From positions 1 through 64,000 of the forward strand of contig JAFXDF010000026.1 of assembly GCA_017521295.1 (NCBI GenBank): a stretch of 64,000 bases of DNA, given 5' to 3'. Shown one piece after another: positions 1-7,908 of this stretch. The stretch comes from Clostridia bacterium. GTDB lineage: Bacteria; Bacillota; Clostridia; Oscillospirales; Butyricicoccaceae. Position numbers and translations under genes: made by a program. The notes under the pieces were generated by a model. That model was not told where the DNA came from. It did no database searches and saw only the letters and a program-made list of their open reading frames with translations. Each line of letters opens with the position of its first letter. The first letter of the stretch is position 1.

Positions 1-241
1 GGGCAGTGAGCATCAGAATGGGCGTGGCGCAACGACTGGCGCGAACCTTTCGTGCCACCTGATAACCGTCCATACCGGGCATCATCACGTCCAGGATCAG
101 CAGATCATAGACCCCCAGTTCGGCATATTCCGCACCGGTCTCTCCGTCATAAACTGCCTCCACCTGAAAACCCTTGGTCTCCAGCAGGGTCTTCAGCGAT
201 TCAGCCAGCAGCTTTTCATCTTCGATGATCAGGATCTTCAT
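1..241 (-). CDS. Response regulator, OmpR-type receiver domain (3' part outside window)
   Basis: The first 80 codons of a response regulator are visible; the gene runs off the left edge. The chain begins MKILIIEDE, giving the acidic pocket residues D8 and E9, and has the phosphoacceptor D51 in LLILDVMMPG, followed by the T/A switch region LMLTA at the edge. This is a standard CheY-like receiver as found in two-component systems. The DNA-binding half is not visible, so the OmpR/PhoB class is inferred from the PGMDG loop and from the TTTACAG direct repeat upstream. The start ATG follows GGAGGACTTGT. A TATAAT box lies on the minus strand at 266-271. It is divergent from the VTC operon and may control it. 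Confidence 0.88.
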   Translation of the reverse strand, partial: MKILIIEDEKLLAESLKTLLETKGFQVEAVYDGETGAEYAELGVYDLLILDVMMPGMDGYQVARKVRASRCATPILMLTA

Positions 242-310
242 ACAAGTCCTCCAAATACCTTTTTTATTATAATAAAATATCAGGCTGAAAGAAAGCTGAA
301 TTTTTGCAGG

Positions 311-328
311 TTTACAGTTCTTTTACAG
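311..328. promoter_or_regulatory. Direct repeat TTTACAG-N4-TTTACAG, candidate response-regulator box
   Basis: TTTACAG occurs twice, at 311-317 and 322-328, exactly 11 bp apart start to start. An 11-bp phased direct repeat is the usual operator form for OmpR/PhoP-family regulators. It lies midway between the divergent response regulator and the VTC operon, so it could serve autoregulation and operon control at once. A TAAAAT box at 369-374 is a candidate minus-10 for the rightward operon. Confidence 0.55.
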
Positions 329-359
329 AAATTTTCGGCAATTTCATGGTCGATTCAGC

Positions 360-385
360 CTTGCGCGCTAAAATGAAAGCGCAAG
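360..385 (+). promoter_or_regulatory. Inverted repeat CTTGCGC-N12-GCGCAAG before the VTC gene
   Basis: Perfect 7-bp arms at 360-366 and 379-385 flank a 12-nt spacer that contains the possible minus-10 TAAAAT. The right arm ends two bases before the ribosome-binding site AAAGGAGGG. It could be an operator or, if transcribed, a leader hairpin. Nothing further can be said from sequence. Confidence 0.35.
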
Positions 386-407
386 AAAGGAGGGCTTTTT
401 CACTTCT

Positions 408-1079
408 ATGGAGTTTCGACACGAATGGAAGCACGTGATCACCGAAGCCGACCGGATCGCCATCCGACAGCGTATGGGCGCCGTGGGGCGGCTCGATATC
501 CATGGCCAAGGCGGCAAATATCAGGTACGCAGCCTGTATTTTGACAATCTGCGTGACAAAGCACTGCAGGAAAAACTGAACGGTGTTTCCCGCCGGGAAA
601 AGTTCCGCATCCGCCTTTACGATCTGGATGACAGGGTCATCCATCTGGAATGCAAGCGCAAGATGGCCGGTCTGGGCCACAAGGACAGCTGTGCGCTGAC
701 CGCCGACGAAGCCCACGCCATTCAGCACGGACAGACCGACTGGATGGCCCGGGATGAACGAATGCTGGTGCGGGAGCTGCATCACAAAATGCGCACCCAG
801 GGGCTGGCGCCCAAAACACTGGTGGACTACACCCGGGAAGCCTTTGTGTACCCGGCAGGCAACGTGCGGGTCACCCTGGATCATCATATCCGCACAGGGC
901 TGCACCGCACCGATCTGCTGGACCCCCGCTGCCCCACCATTCCGGTCCCCGGCGACCCCATCCTGCTGGAGGTCAAGTGGGACGGCTTTCTCCCCGATGT
1001 GATCCGGGATGTGATCCAGCTGGATGGGGTGCGCAGCACGGCCTTTTCCAAATATGCCGCCTGCAGAATGTATGACTAA
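408..1079 (+). CDS. VTC-domain polyphosphate polymerase family protein
   Basis: This 223-residue protein has the paired basic and acidic motifs of the VTC/triphosphate-tunnel fold: SLYFDN near residue 43, KFRIRLY near 66, LECKRK near 82, VDYTREAF near 142, RVTLDHHIRTG near 154 and ILLEVKWDGFLP near 188. In yeast Vtc4 these residues line a tunnel that polymerises phosphate from ATP. Bacterial stand-alone VTC proteins are usually cytoplasmic and encoded beside DUF4956 and CotH proteins, exactly as here. The start follows AAAGGAGGG. Polyphosphate synthesis is inferred from the family and not shown for this protein. Confidence 0.85.
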   Translation: MEFRHEWKHVITEADRIAIRQRMGAVGRLDIHGQGGKYQVRSLYFDNLRDKALQEKLNGVSRREKFRIRLYDLDDRVIHLECKRKMAGLGHKDSCALTADEAHAIQHGQTDWMARDERMLVRELHHKMRTQGLAPKTLVDYTREAFVYPAGNVRVTLDHHIRTGLHRTDLLDPRCPTIPVPGDPILLEVKWDGFLPDVIRDVIQLDGVRSTAFSKYAACRMYD

Positions 1080-1102
1080 TTTGCGAGAATAAGGAGATTC
1101 TT

Positions 1103-1774
1103 ATGACCTTTCAGGATATTTTTAAGTCCAGCTTTCTGGAAAACATCAACAGCGTCACCATTCTGGATATGGTGATTGCCCTGGCACTGGCATTTGGCCT
1201 GGGCCTGTTCATCTTCCTCATCTATAAAAAGACCTATACCGGCGTGATGTATTCGTCCTCTTTCGGCGTGACCCTGGTGGCGTTGACCATGATCACCACC
1301 CTGGTGATTCTGGCTGTCACCTCCAACGTGGTGCTGTCGCTGGGTATGGTGGGCGCCTTGTCCATCGTCCGTTTCCGCACCGCCATCAAGGAGCCCCTAG
1401 ACATCGCGTTTCTCTTCTGGTCCATTGCCGTGGGCATCGTTCTGGCGGCAGGCATGATCCCCCTGGCCGTCATCGGCAGCGTGGTCATCGGTCTGGTACT
1501 GTTGGTGTTTGTCAATAAAAAAAGCCACCTGCATCCCTATATTCTGGTGCTGCAGTGCGATGGCCACCAGACCGAAGTGCAGGCCCGGGCTTTTTTGGAG
1601 CAGTACACCCAGCGGTGCGTTCTCAAGAGCAAAACCGCCCAGCGGGAACAGGTGGAGCTCAACCTGGAGATCCGGCTGAAAGAGGACAACACCGACTTTA
1701 TCAACGCCCTTTCCACCATGCCCGGTGTTTATTCGGCCGTTCTGGTAAGCTACAACGGCGATTATATGGGCTAA
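1103..1774 (+). CDS. DUF4956 domain membrane protein
   Basis: A 223-residue membrane protein with an amphipathic start, then hydrophobic segments near residues 20-38, 47-75, 100-120 and 120-136. The diagnostic DUF4956 stretch GALSIVRFRTAIKEP lies near residue 82. The last 80 residues are hydrophilic and probably cytoplasmic, with an ACT-like alternating pattern. RBS AAGGAG lies 6 bases before the ATG, 23 bp after the VTC gene, so the two are cotranscribed. The family always seems to travel with VTC and CotH proteins, but its molecular role is unknown; a membrane anchor or transport partner for polyphosphate is only a guess. Confidence 0.85.
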   Translation: MTFQDIFKSSFLENINSVTILDMVIALALAFGLGLFIFLIYKKTYTGVMYSSSFGVTLVALTMITTLVILAVTSNVVLSLGMVGALSIVRFRTAIKEPLDIAFLFWSIAVGIVLAAGMIPLAVIGSVVIGLVLLVFVNKKSHLHPYILVLQCDGHQTEVQARAFLEQYTQRCVLKSKTAQREQVELNLEIRLKEDNTDFINALSTMPGVYSAVLVSYNGDYMG

Positions 1775-1777
1775 CCT

Positions 1778-3589
1778 ATGTCGACACACAAGCATTTTGA
1801 CCGGATCTGTGCCCTGGCGGTGGCCGTTTGTCTTTTGGTGACCCTTTTGATGTACAGCGCGCCAAGTCTGGGCATCCGGGCGGCCGGCACACAGTTGGGC
1901 TATGAAAGCCGCCTGTTTTCCACCGACAGGGTGCACACCATTGATATCGCCATCGACGACTGGGAGGCCTTTTTATCCACCGCCCAGAGCGAAGAATACA
2001 CAGTGTGCGACGTGACGGTAGACGGAGAGCTGATCCAGGATGTGGGCATCCGCGGCAAGGGCAACACCTCCCTCAGCCAGGTATCCTCCATGGATTCCCG
2101 GCGGTACAGCTTCAAGGTGGAGTTCGATCAGTACGACAGCACCCGTTCCTATCACGGGCTGGATAAGCTGTGCCTCAACAATCTCATCCAGGACAACACG
2201 ATGATGAAGGACTATCTGACCTATCAGATGATGCTGTCCTTTGGGGCGGCGGCACCGCTGTGCAGCTTTGCGTACATCACCGTCAACGGTGAGGACTGGG
2301 GCCTCTATCTGGCGGTGGAGGCCATCGAGGACAGCTTTTTGCGACGCAACTACGGCAGCGACTACGGCCAGCTATACAAGCCCGACTCCATGAGCATGGG
2401 CGGCGGCCGCGGCAACGGCCGGGAGTTTGACATGAATGACTGGCAGGAGCAGCAGGAAAACGGCAACGGAGAATCTTCTATACCCGCACAGTCTTTCCCC
2501 GGCGGCCGGGGCGGAAACCGGGGACAGCCGGGCGGCATGGCAGAGGGTTTTGTTCCTCCAACGGGTCAGATACCGGGCAATTTTGACCCGTCGGCTATGT
2601 TCGGCCAGGGCGGGATGCCCTCCATGCCGGAAAACTTTGATCCTTCGACCATGTTTGGCGGCGGAAAAGGCGGCGGCTTTGGGGGCGGCATGGGCTCTTC
2701 CGATGTGAAACTGCAGTATATCGACGACGACCCAGACAGTTATGCCAACATTTTTGACAGCGCTAAAACCGATATCACCGCCGCCGACAAGACCCGGCTG
2801 ATCCAATCGCTGCAGGCCCTCAGCCAGATGGACAGCAGCGCTGTGAACATCGAGGCGGTCATCCGCTATTTCGTGGTGCACAATTACGTGGTCAACGGCG
2901 ACAGTTACACCGGCAACATGATTCACAACTACTACCTGTACGAAGAGGACGGGCTGCTGTCCATGCTGCCCTGGGACTACAACCTGGCCTACGGCGGATT
3001 CCAGAGCGGCAGCGCCGCCGCTTCGGTGAACGATGATATCGACGCACCTCTGTCCTGTTCGGGCAGCGGTGACCGGCCCATGATGGACTGGCTGCTGCAG
3101 GGCGACCAGTATACCCTGCTGTATCACAGCTTTTTCAGCGATTTTCTGGACAGCGTGGATCCCCAGGCCATCATCGACCAGGCTTACGGTCTCATCGCCC
3201 CTTACGTGGAGAAAGACCCCACCAGGTTCTGCACCGTTGACGCGTTTGAGGCCGGTGTCGGCGCTCTGAAAACCTTCTGCAGCCTGCGAACCCAGAGCGT
3301 CCGGGCACAGTTGGCCGGAGATGACACCCCCATCGACACCGGTGATTTGGATCTGTCGGCTATGGGCTCCATGAATATGGGCGGCGGAAAGGGCGGCGGC
3401 TTTGACCGGGAGCAATGGGAAGAAATCCCCGATCGCCAGCCCGGTCAGCAGATGCCAGACAGGGGCGAAATGCCGGTTCCCGGACAGCCCAGCACAGCAG
3501 CCCCGCAGAGCGGCAGTCTGATCCCGCTGGCGATCTCAGCCGTCGTCCTGCTTTTGGGTCTGTTGGCGGCCTTTCTATACAAACGTTAA
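1778..3589 (+). CDS. CotH kinase family protein, membrane-anchored
   Basis: This 603-residue protein starts with a signal-anchor (about residues 10-30) and ends with a transmembrane helix followed by LYKR, so most of it faces outward. The CotH protein-kinase-like core is split: RGKGNTS near 91 and WGLYLAVEAIEDSFLRR near 165, then HNYVVNGDSYTGN and LPWDYNLAYGG near 370-405, the last matching the metal-binding loop. Between the halves, residues about 205-308 form a Gly/Met/Pro-rich insertion with two copies of NFDPS(A/T)MFG; a second GGGKGGGF tract is near 535. Spore-coat CotH phosphorylates proteins; the substrate here is unknown. It starts 3 bp after the DUF4956 gene. Confidence 0.85.
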   Translation: MSTHKHFDRICALAVAVCLLVTLLMYSAPSLGIRAAGTQLGYESRLFSTDRVHTIDIAIDDWEAFLSTAQSEEYTVCDVTVDGELIQDVGIRGKGNTSLSQVSSMDSRRYSFKVEFDQYDSTRSYHGLDKLCLNNLIQDNTMMKDYLTYQMMLSFGAAAPLCSFAYITVNGEDWGLYLAVEAIEDSFLRRNYGSDYGQLYKPDSMSMGGGRGNGREFDMNDWQEQQENGNGESSIPAQSFPGGRGGNRGQPGGMAEGFVPPTGQIPGNFDPSAMFGQGGMPSMPENFDPSTMFGGGKGGGFGGGMGSSDVKLQYIDDDPDSYANIFDSAKTDITAADKTRLIQSLQALSQMDSSAVNIEAVIRYFVVHNYVVNGDSYTGNMIHNYYLYEEDGLLSMLPWDYNLAYGGFQSGSAAASVNDDIDAPLSCSGSGDRPMMDWLLQGDQYTLLYHSFFSDFLDSVDPQAIIDQAYGLIAPYVEKDPTRFCTVDAFEAGVGALKTFCSLRTQSVRAQLAGDDTPIDTGDLDLSAMGSMNMGGGKGGGFDREQWEEIPDRQPGQQMPDRGEMPVPGQPSTAAPQSGSLIPLAISAVVLLLGLLAAFLYKR

Positions 3590-3593
3590 CGCA

Positions 3594-3624
3594 AAAAGGG
3601 AGTCCCCGTGGGGGACTCCCTTTT
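3594..3624. terminator. Bidirectional rho-independent terminator
   Basis: A GGGAGTCCCC stem with a 3-nt GTG loop is flanked by AAAA on the left and TTTT on the right, so it works on both strands. It ends the CotH operon and the convergent Rnf operon. Confidence 0.9.
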
Positions 3625-3635
3625 GTCAGGTGTTG

Positions 3636-4127
3636 TTATGCCTTGAGGTCGATCCGGCGGATCATGATGGCGGCCAACACGCCGATGGCGATACCGGCCA
3701 GCGTTCCGCTGAGGATCAGGAAGGGCGCGTAATACCGGAGCACATCGGTACCCATGATCACGCAGGCCATGGCGATCTGTCCCAGATTGTGGAGCACACC
3801 GCCGGCCACGCTGACGGCCATGGTGGAGAACACCTTTGCCTGCTTCAGCAGTACCATGGCGGCAAAGCTGACGCTGGCACCGGTGATGCTGTACAGGATG
3901 CTGATGCCGTTGCCGAAAAGCAGGCCCACCAGAAACACACGGGTCAGAGAAATGACCACGGCTTCTTTCCAGCCCAGCTTATACAGGGCGAACACCACCA
4001 CGATATTGGCCAGACCCACCTTCACGCCGGGGATGGCAACCATGGCAGGGATCTGGCTTTCCACAAAGGAAAGGATCATGGCAAGGCTCACAGACAATGC
4101 CAGAAGCGACAGCTTGGATGCTTTCAT
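3636..4127 (-). CDS. Gx transporter family protein (heptaprenyl diphosphate synthase component I-like)
   Basis: A small membrane protein of 163 residues beginning MKASKLSLLALSVSLAMILS, with about five hydrophobic segments and the typical VKVGLANIVVVFALY and LGNGISILYSITG-like helices of the Hpre_diP_synt_I (Gx) family. An upstream in-frame ATG at 4178 exists, but the ATG at 4127 has GGAGGA eight bases ahead and avoids overlap with the previous gene. It closes the Rnf operon and follows the NusG-II protein, a pairing commonly seen with apbE and rnf genes. Members are suspected small-molecule permeases, perhaps for quinone or flavin-related substrates; the substrate is not established. Confidence 0.8.
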   Translation of the reverse strand: MKASKLSLLALSVSLAMILSFVESQIPAMVAIPGVKVGLANIVVVFALYKLGWKEAVVISLTRVFLVGLLFGNGISILYSITGASVSFAAMVLLKQAKVFSTMAVSVAGGVLHNLGQIAMACVIMGTDVLRYYAPFLILSGTLAGIAIGVLAAIMIRRIDLKA

Positions 4128-4146
4128 GCCAAAATCCTCCTTTCGT

Positions 4147-4506
4147 TCAGCTGATGAGATCCACGTCGTTTTTCTCACCGCCGTAGACGGTGACCGTCAG
4201 TTTGTTGGGCAGACAGGTGATGACCTGGCCGTCGGCACGGACCTTGCCCTGCTTGACGCACAGTTCATCGGGGCAATCTGCATGGCTGAGCCATGCCTGG
4301 CCGTTTTCGATCACCAGGGTGTTGGTACCGCCGTTGAGGGGGTAGGTGCCGTTGTCATAGAGACTGTACCGGGCCACCTCTTCCCCGTCCACCCGGACGA
4401 TGACGCCGGCCCCCGCTTCCCGGCCCAGATGGGAAACCAGGAAGAGGACGGCGGCCAGCAGCAGACATCCGCCGATCAGCAGGGCGTCCCAAAACCGCTT
4501 TTTCAT
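4147..4506 (-). CDS. NusG domain II-containing membrane-anchored protein
   Basis: This 119-residue protein has an N-terminal signal anchor (residues 7-26) and a small extracellular beta domain matching the NusG-II (DUF1312) family: VIVRVDGEEVARYSL, then SHADCPDELCVKQG with two cysteines five residues apart near 78 and 83, then CLPNKLTV. It is not the transcription factor NusG. Its ATG directly abuts the rnfA stop codon with no visible Shine-Dalgarno, so translation is probably coupled. The family is regularly encoded with Rnf, ApbE and Gx proteins, suggesting a part in assembly or electron transfer outside the membrane; that is inference. Confidence 0.82.
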   Translation of the reverse strand: MKKRFWDALLIGGCLLLAAVLFLVSHLGREAGAGVIVRVDGEEVARYSLYDNGTYPLNGGTNTLVIENGQAWLSHADCPDELCVKQGKVRADGQVITCLPNKLTVTVYGGEKNDVDLIS

Positions 4507-5064
4507 TTAAAAGGCAAACAGGGCCAGAGCCAGGATGGACGCAGCCATCAGCTGGATGGGCAGGCCGCGGAAAGCCTTAGGCACGTACTGCTCCTCGATC
4601 TTGGAGCGGATGCCGCAGAAGACCACCATGGCCAGCAGGAAGCCCAGGCCAACGGCCACAGAGGACACCAGAGCCTGCAGCAGGTCATAGCCCTCGGTGA
4701 CGTTGTTCAGGGTGACGCCCAGAACGGCGCTGTTCAGGGCCACCAGGGGGAACCAGACGCCCAGGCACTTCTTGGTGACGGCCTTGGCGGCAGCGCCCAC
4801 CAGGTAGGAAACAGCCAGAATGATGGCGACAAACACCAGGGTCTGCAGATACTCCAGACCGAAGGCGGCCAGCACAAAGTTGTTGACCAGCCAGGTGAAG
4901 AAGCCGGACAGGGTCATCACGACGGTGACGGCAATACCCATGACGGTGGCCTTTTTGGTGTCGCGGGAGGCACCCAGGAAGGTGCTCACACCCAGGAAGC
5001 TCTGCAGGGCGTAGTTATTCAGCAGGACGCCGCCCAGCAGGATGGCAAACAAAGATTTCTCCAT
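4507..5064 (-). CDS. rnfA: Rnf electron transport complex subunit RnfA
   Basis: RnfA is one of two homologous six-helix subunits that form the membrane core of the Rnf ferredoxin:NAD+ oxidoreductase and share a central iron-sulfur site. The 185-residue chain starts MEKSLFAILLGGVLLNNYAL and has LGVSTFLGASRDTKKAT and the LPIQLMAASILALALF end. Length fits the family. The ATG overlaps the rnfE stop and has GGAGGTTGAACAGTA ahead. In most clostridia rnfB follows rnfA; here a NusG-II gene takes that place. Confidence 0.93.
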   Translation of the reverse strand: MEKSLFAILLGGVLLNNYALQSFLGVSTFLGASRDTKKATVMGIAVTVVMTLSGFFTWLVNNFVLAAFGLEYLQTLVFVAIILAVSYLVGAAAKAVTKKCLGVWFPLVALNSAVLGVTLNNVTEGYDLLQALVSSVAVGLGFLLAMVVFCGIRSKIEEQYVPKAFRGLPIQLMAASILALALFAF

Positions 5065-5702
5065 TACTGTTCAACCTCCTCATTCTTGCAGCAGCAGACT
5101 TCCAGACCGGCGGCGGCACAGGCGGCGCTGTTGCCCTCCAGCTTAGGATTCTTGTGCAGCTTGGAAATGACGGCAGCCAGGATGGAATAGACCACAAAGC
5201 CGCCGGGAGCCTTGGTCATCACGGGGATGGTGTAACCCTGCAGGAAGGGGATGTCGAAACCGGCCACAGAGCCGCTGCCCAGCACTTCGCGGATCAGTCC
5301 CATAATGACCAGGATCACCAGGAAGCGCAGGCCGTTCTTGACGGCGCGGACAACACAGCCCTCGTCGGCGGTGCCGAAGATCAAAAGGTCAACGGCGGCC
5401 ACGGCCACATAGATGCCCAGCATCTGATAGACCTCGGGCAGCAGGGCGTTCATCAGCATCTGGACGATGGAGACAAAGCCGGTGACGATGATGACGCAGG
5501 CGGGGATGCGGGCACACTCAGGAATTACCTTCTTCAGGGCGGTGATGACCAGAGCGGACAGCACCATCACGATGAGGGCGGCCACGCCCATGGCCACGGC
5601 ACCCAGCAGGGTGGTGGTGGCGCCCATGGCGGTACAGGCGCCCAGGAACAGGATCAGCAGAGGATTCTCAGCGATCACACAGCACAGCTTTTTCTCGCTC
5701 AT
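5064..5702 (-). CDS. rnfE: Rnf electron transport complex subunit RnfE
   Basis: RnfE is the paralogue of RnfA with inverted topology in the Rnf core. The 212-residue protein has AENPLLILFLGACTAMGATTTLLGA near the start, IPECARIPACVIIVTGFVS near 60-78 and GFDIPFLQGYTIPVMTKAPGGF near 150-172. The paired cysteines expected near the central cluster are present (C66 region). After the last helix comes a Cys-rich cytoplasmic tail, AACAAAGLEVCCCKNEE, unusual in being so rich in cysteine. The start overlaps the end of rnfG and the RBS GGGAGGCG lies inside that gene. Confidence 0.92.
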   Translation of the reverse strand: MSEKKLCCVIAENPLLILFLGACTAMGATTTLLGAVAMGVAALIVMVLSALVITALKKVIPECARIPACVIIVTGFVSIVQMLMNALLPEVYQMLGIYVAVAAVDLLIFGTADEGCVVRAVKNGLRFLVILVIMGLIREVLGSGSVAGFDIPFLQGYTIPVMTKAPGGFVVYSILAAVISKLHKNPKLEGNSAACAAAGLEVCCCKNEEVEQ

Positions 5703-6985
5703 TCTGCAGCGCCTCCCTTCAGGATGTTATAAGCCTCGAAGATATCGTTGGTGGAAGTCTTCACGGCGTCGGAAGTCATGGTAGCGCCGGAGATCACAGC
5801 CTGCTCGCCGTTCCAGGTGTCGGTGGTCAGGCCCTGGAAGCCGGCCTTGTAAGCGGTGGGATCCAGCGTGTAGGTGCTGAAGTACTCAGCGTGGAAGATC
5901 AGCTCGTCGGCAGTCATGGCAACGATAGCGCCGTTTTCGTCGATGACATAGTAAACGCCCATGATCTCGTTGTCATAGCCGTAGCTGTGGGACACCAGAC
6001 CGTAATAGGTGGCGCCGTCCTTTGCCATGGTATAGGCATTGGTAACGGAATTGAACACGCCCTCCACGGGGATGGCGGTGATCTCGGCCCCCTCCAGCAG
6101 CAGGTTCAGACGCTGCTTGTCCTTGTCGGGATTGCCGGTGATGTTGGCCTCGGTATGAGCCTTGGCGGCATCGGCAACAGCGGCATAGTCGGCGGTAACG
6201 TCGGTGCCTTCGGTGTTGAAGATCTTCACGGAACCGGAAGCGTTGGTGACGGCCAGCAGGGTCACATCGCCTTCCTTGACGATGTAGCCGAAGCCGGAGC
6301 CGTTGCGGGCCTTCAGGATCTTCTGGATGGAAGCACCGTCACCCTCCAGCTCTTCGTACTGGGCAGCGCCGATGTTGTTCACCAGACCGGAGTGAGCCTG
6401 GGGCACCAGCTCCATCAGCAGCTGGTCGTCACTCTTGACGCCGGCAGCCATCATATCGTTGGCGATCAGCAGGTTCATGCCGTCCAGAACGGCGTCACGG
6501 AAGGCCACAGAGGAATAGGTACAACCGGCCACGATCTGCACGTCGGCCAGCGCGGAATCCTGGCCCACAAAGGAAGCGGGATACTCGGCGCCGAAGTCCT
6601 TGGACTCGGGATAGGCATCCAGCTGGACACCGGAGATCTTGCCCTCGGTGTTGACGCCGAAGGTCAGTTCGATGGGGTTGCCGGTGTAGCCCTTGGTGGT
6701 GGACATCTTCAGAGCGTAGCCCAGACCGGAGGTCTCTTTATAGACGGCCTTGACGGTTTCGGGGATGTCCACCAGAGTGGAAGCCACGCTGCCGTCGGCC
6801 ATGTAAATGGGCTCGAAATCGTCGGCCTCGGGCATAACGGCGAACAGGGGGCCGTAAGCCTGGGAGGCGTTGTTGGCCTCGATCATGGGGCCGGTGACGA
6901 AGTTCAGACCGAACATCGCCACAGCGAAAACAGCGAACAGTGCCACCAGAACGACGGCGGCCTTGCCGGTTTGTTTGTTAGCCAT
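5699..6985 (-). CDS. rnfG: RnfG with two FMN-binding domains
   Basis: RnfG carries a covalently bound FMN outside the membrane and links RnfD to the rest of the complex. Usual length is about 200 residues; this one has 428. After an N-terminal helix (about 8-30), a first FMN_bind domain spans residues 60-190 and has VAGCTYSS where SGATxTS is expected. A second, divergent FMN_bind domain spans about 290-425 and keeps the canonical flavinylation motif ISGATMTS. The chosen ATG (MANKQTGKAAVV) has GGGAGGTGTGAAGTA ahead and overlaps the rnfD stop by one base; an ATG at 7021 would lie inside rnfD. Whether domain 1 also binds flavin is open. Confidence 0.88.
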   Translation of the reverse strand: MANKQTGKAAVVLVALFAVFAVAMFGLNFVTGPMIEANNASQAYGPLFAVMPEADDFEPIYMADGSVASTLVDIPETVKAVYKETSGLGYALKMSTTKGYTGNPIELTFGVNTEGKISGVQLDAYPESKDFGAEYPASFVGQDSALADVQIVAGCTYSSVAFRDAVLDGMNLLIANDMMAAGVKSDDQLLMELVPQAHSGLVNNIGAAQYEELEGDGASIQKILKARNGSGFGYIVKEGDVTLLAVTNASGSVKIFNTEGTDVTADYAAVADAAKAHTEANITGNPDKDKQRLNLLLEGAEITAIPVEGVFNSVTNAYTMAKDGATYYGLVSHSYGYDNEIMGVYYVIDENGAIVAMTADELIFHAEYFSTYTLDPTAYKAGFQGLTTDTWNGEQAVISGATMTSDAVKTSTNDIFEAYNILKGGAAE

Positions 6986-7905
6986 TACTTCACACCTCCC
7001 AGAGGTTCTTTGGCGGTCCACTTTTCAATGAAGGGAGTCAGAATGTTCATGATCAGGATGGAGAAGGACACGCCTTCGGGATAAGCGCAGAAATAGCGGA
7101 TGATAAAGGTGATGACACCGCAGCCCAGGGCAAAAACGATGCGGCCGCGGGTGGTGATGGGAGTGGTCACGTAGTCGGTGGCCATGAAGATGGCACCGAT
7201 GAACAGACCGCCGGCCAGGATCTGGCTGAGAGCCATCATCACATCGCCGGTGAAGGCCAGATACAGCACGAACACGGTGGCGATGAACACCACGGGAGTG
7301 TGCCAGGTGATGACCTTGCGCACCAGCAGGTAGACGAAGCCGATGATGAGGGCCAGGATACAGGTCTCACCGATGGCGCCGCCGTGGAGGCCCAGGAACA
7401 GGTCCATCAGCTCCAGGGTCTCACCCTTGCCCAGCTGCTCCAGAGGCGTGGCGGAGGTGGTGAGGTCCACGATGGTGGGGTTGGCGCCGCCGGCGACGGC
7501 GGAGAAGGCCACCAGCATGAACACACGGCCGGTGATGGCGGGGTTGGCGAAGTTGCAGCCCAGGCCGCCGAACAGGCACTTGACGCAGATGATGGCGAAC
7601 AGGGTGCCGATGACGCACTGCCAGGCGGGCACGTTGGTGCTCAGGTTCAGGGCCAGCAGCAGGCCGGTGACCACGGCAGAGAAATCGCCGATGGTCTGCT
7701 TTCTCTTGGTGACGATGTTGAACAGTGCCTCACCCACCAGAGCGGTGATGACACAGGCGGTGATGACGATCAGGGACTTCAGGCCGAAGATCACCACGGA
7801 AGCCACGGTGGCCGGCAGCAGGGCGATGAGCACGTCCAGCATGATCCGGTTGGTGGAAGCGCCGCTGTGGATGTGCGGAGCGGCGGAAACAGTCAGTTTA
7901 GCCAC
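6985..7905 (-). CDS. rnfD: Rnf electron transport complex subunit RnfD
   Basis: RnfD is the large membrane subunit that carries a second covalent FMN and forms the ion-translocating unit. The 306-residue chain begins MAKLTVSAAPHIHSGAST and holds about nine to ten hydrophobic helices. The flavin attachment stretch reads TTSATPLEQL near residue 150, matching SGATPL of the family with Ser in place of Gly. FATDYVTTP-type residues (ATDYVTTPITTRGR) near 240 are conserved. It starts 3 bp after rnfC ends. Confidence 0.92.
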   Translation of the reverse strand: MAKLTVSAAPHIHSGASTNRIMLDVLIALLPATVASVVIFGLKSLIVITACVITALVGEALFNIVTKRKQTIGDFSAVVTGLLLALNLSTNVPAWQCVIGTLFAIICVKCLFGGLGCNFANPAITGRVFMLVAFSAVAGGANPTIVDLTTSATPLEQLGKGETLELMDLFLGLHGGAIGETCILALIIGFVYLLVRKVITWHTPVVFIATVFVLYLAFTGDVMMALSQILAGGLFIGAIFMATDYVTTPITTRGRIVFALGCGVITFIIRYFCAYPEGVSFSILIMNILTPFIEKWTAKEPLGGVK

Positions 7906-7908
7906 GGT

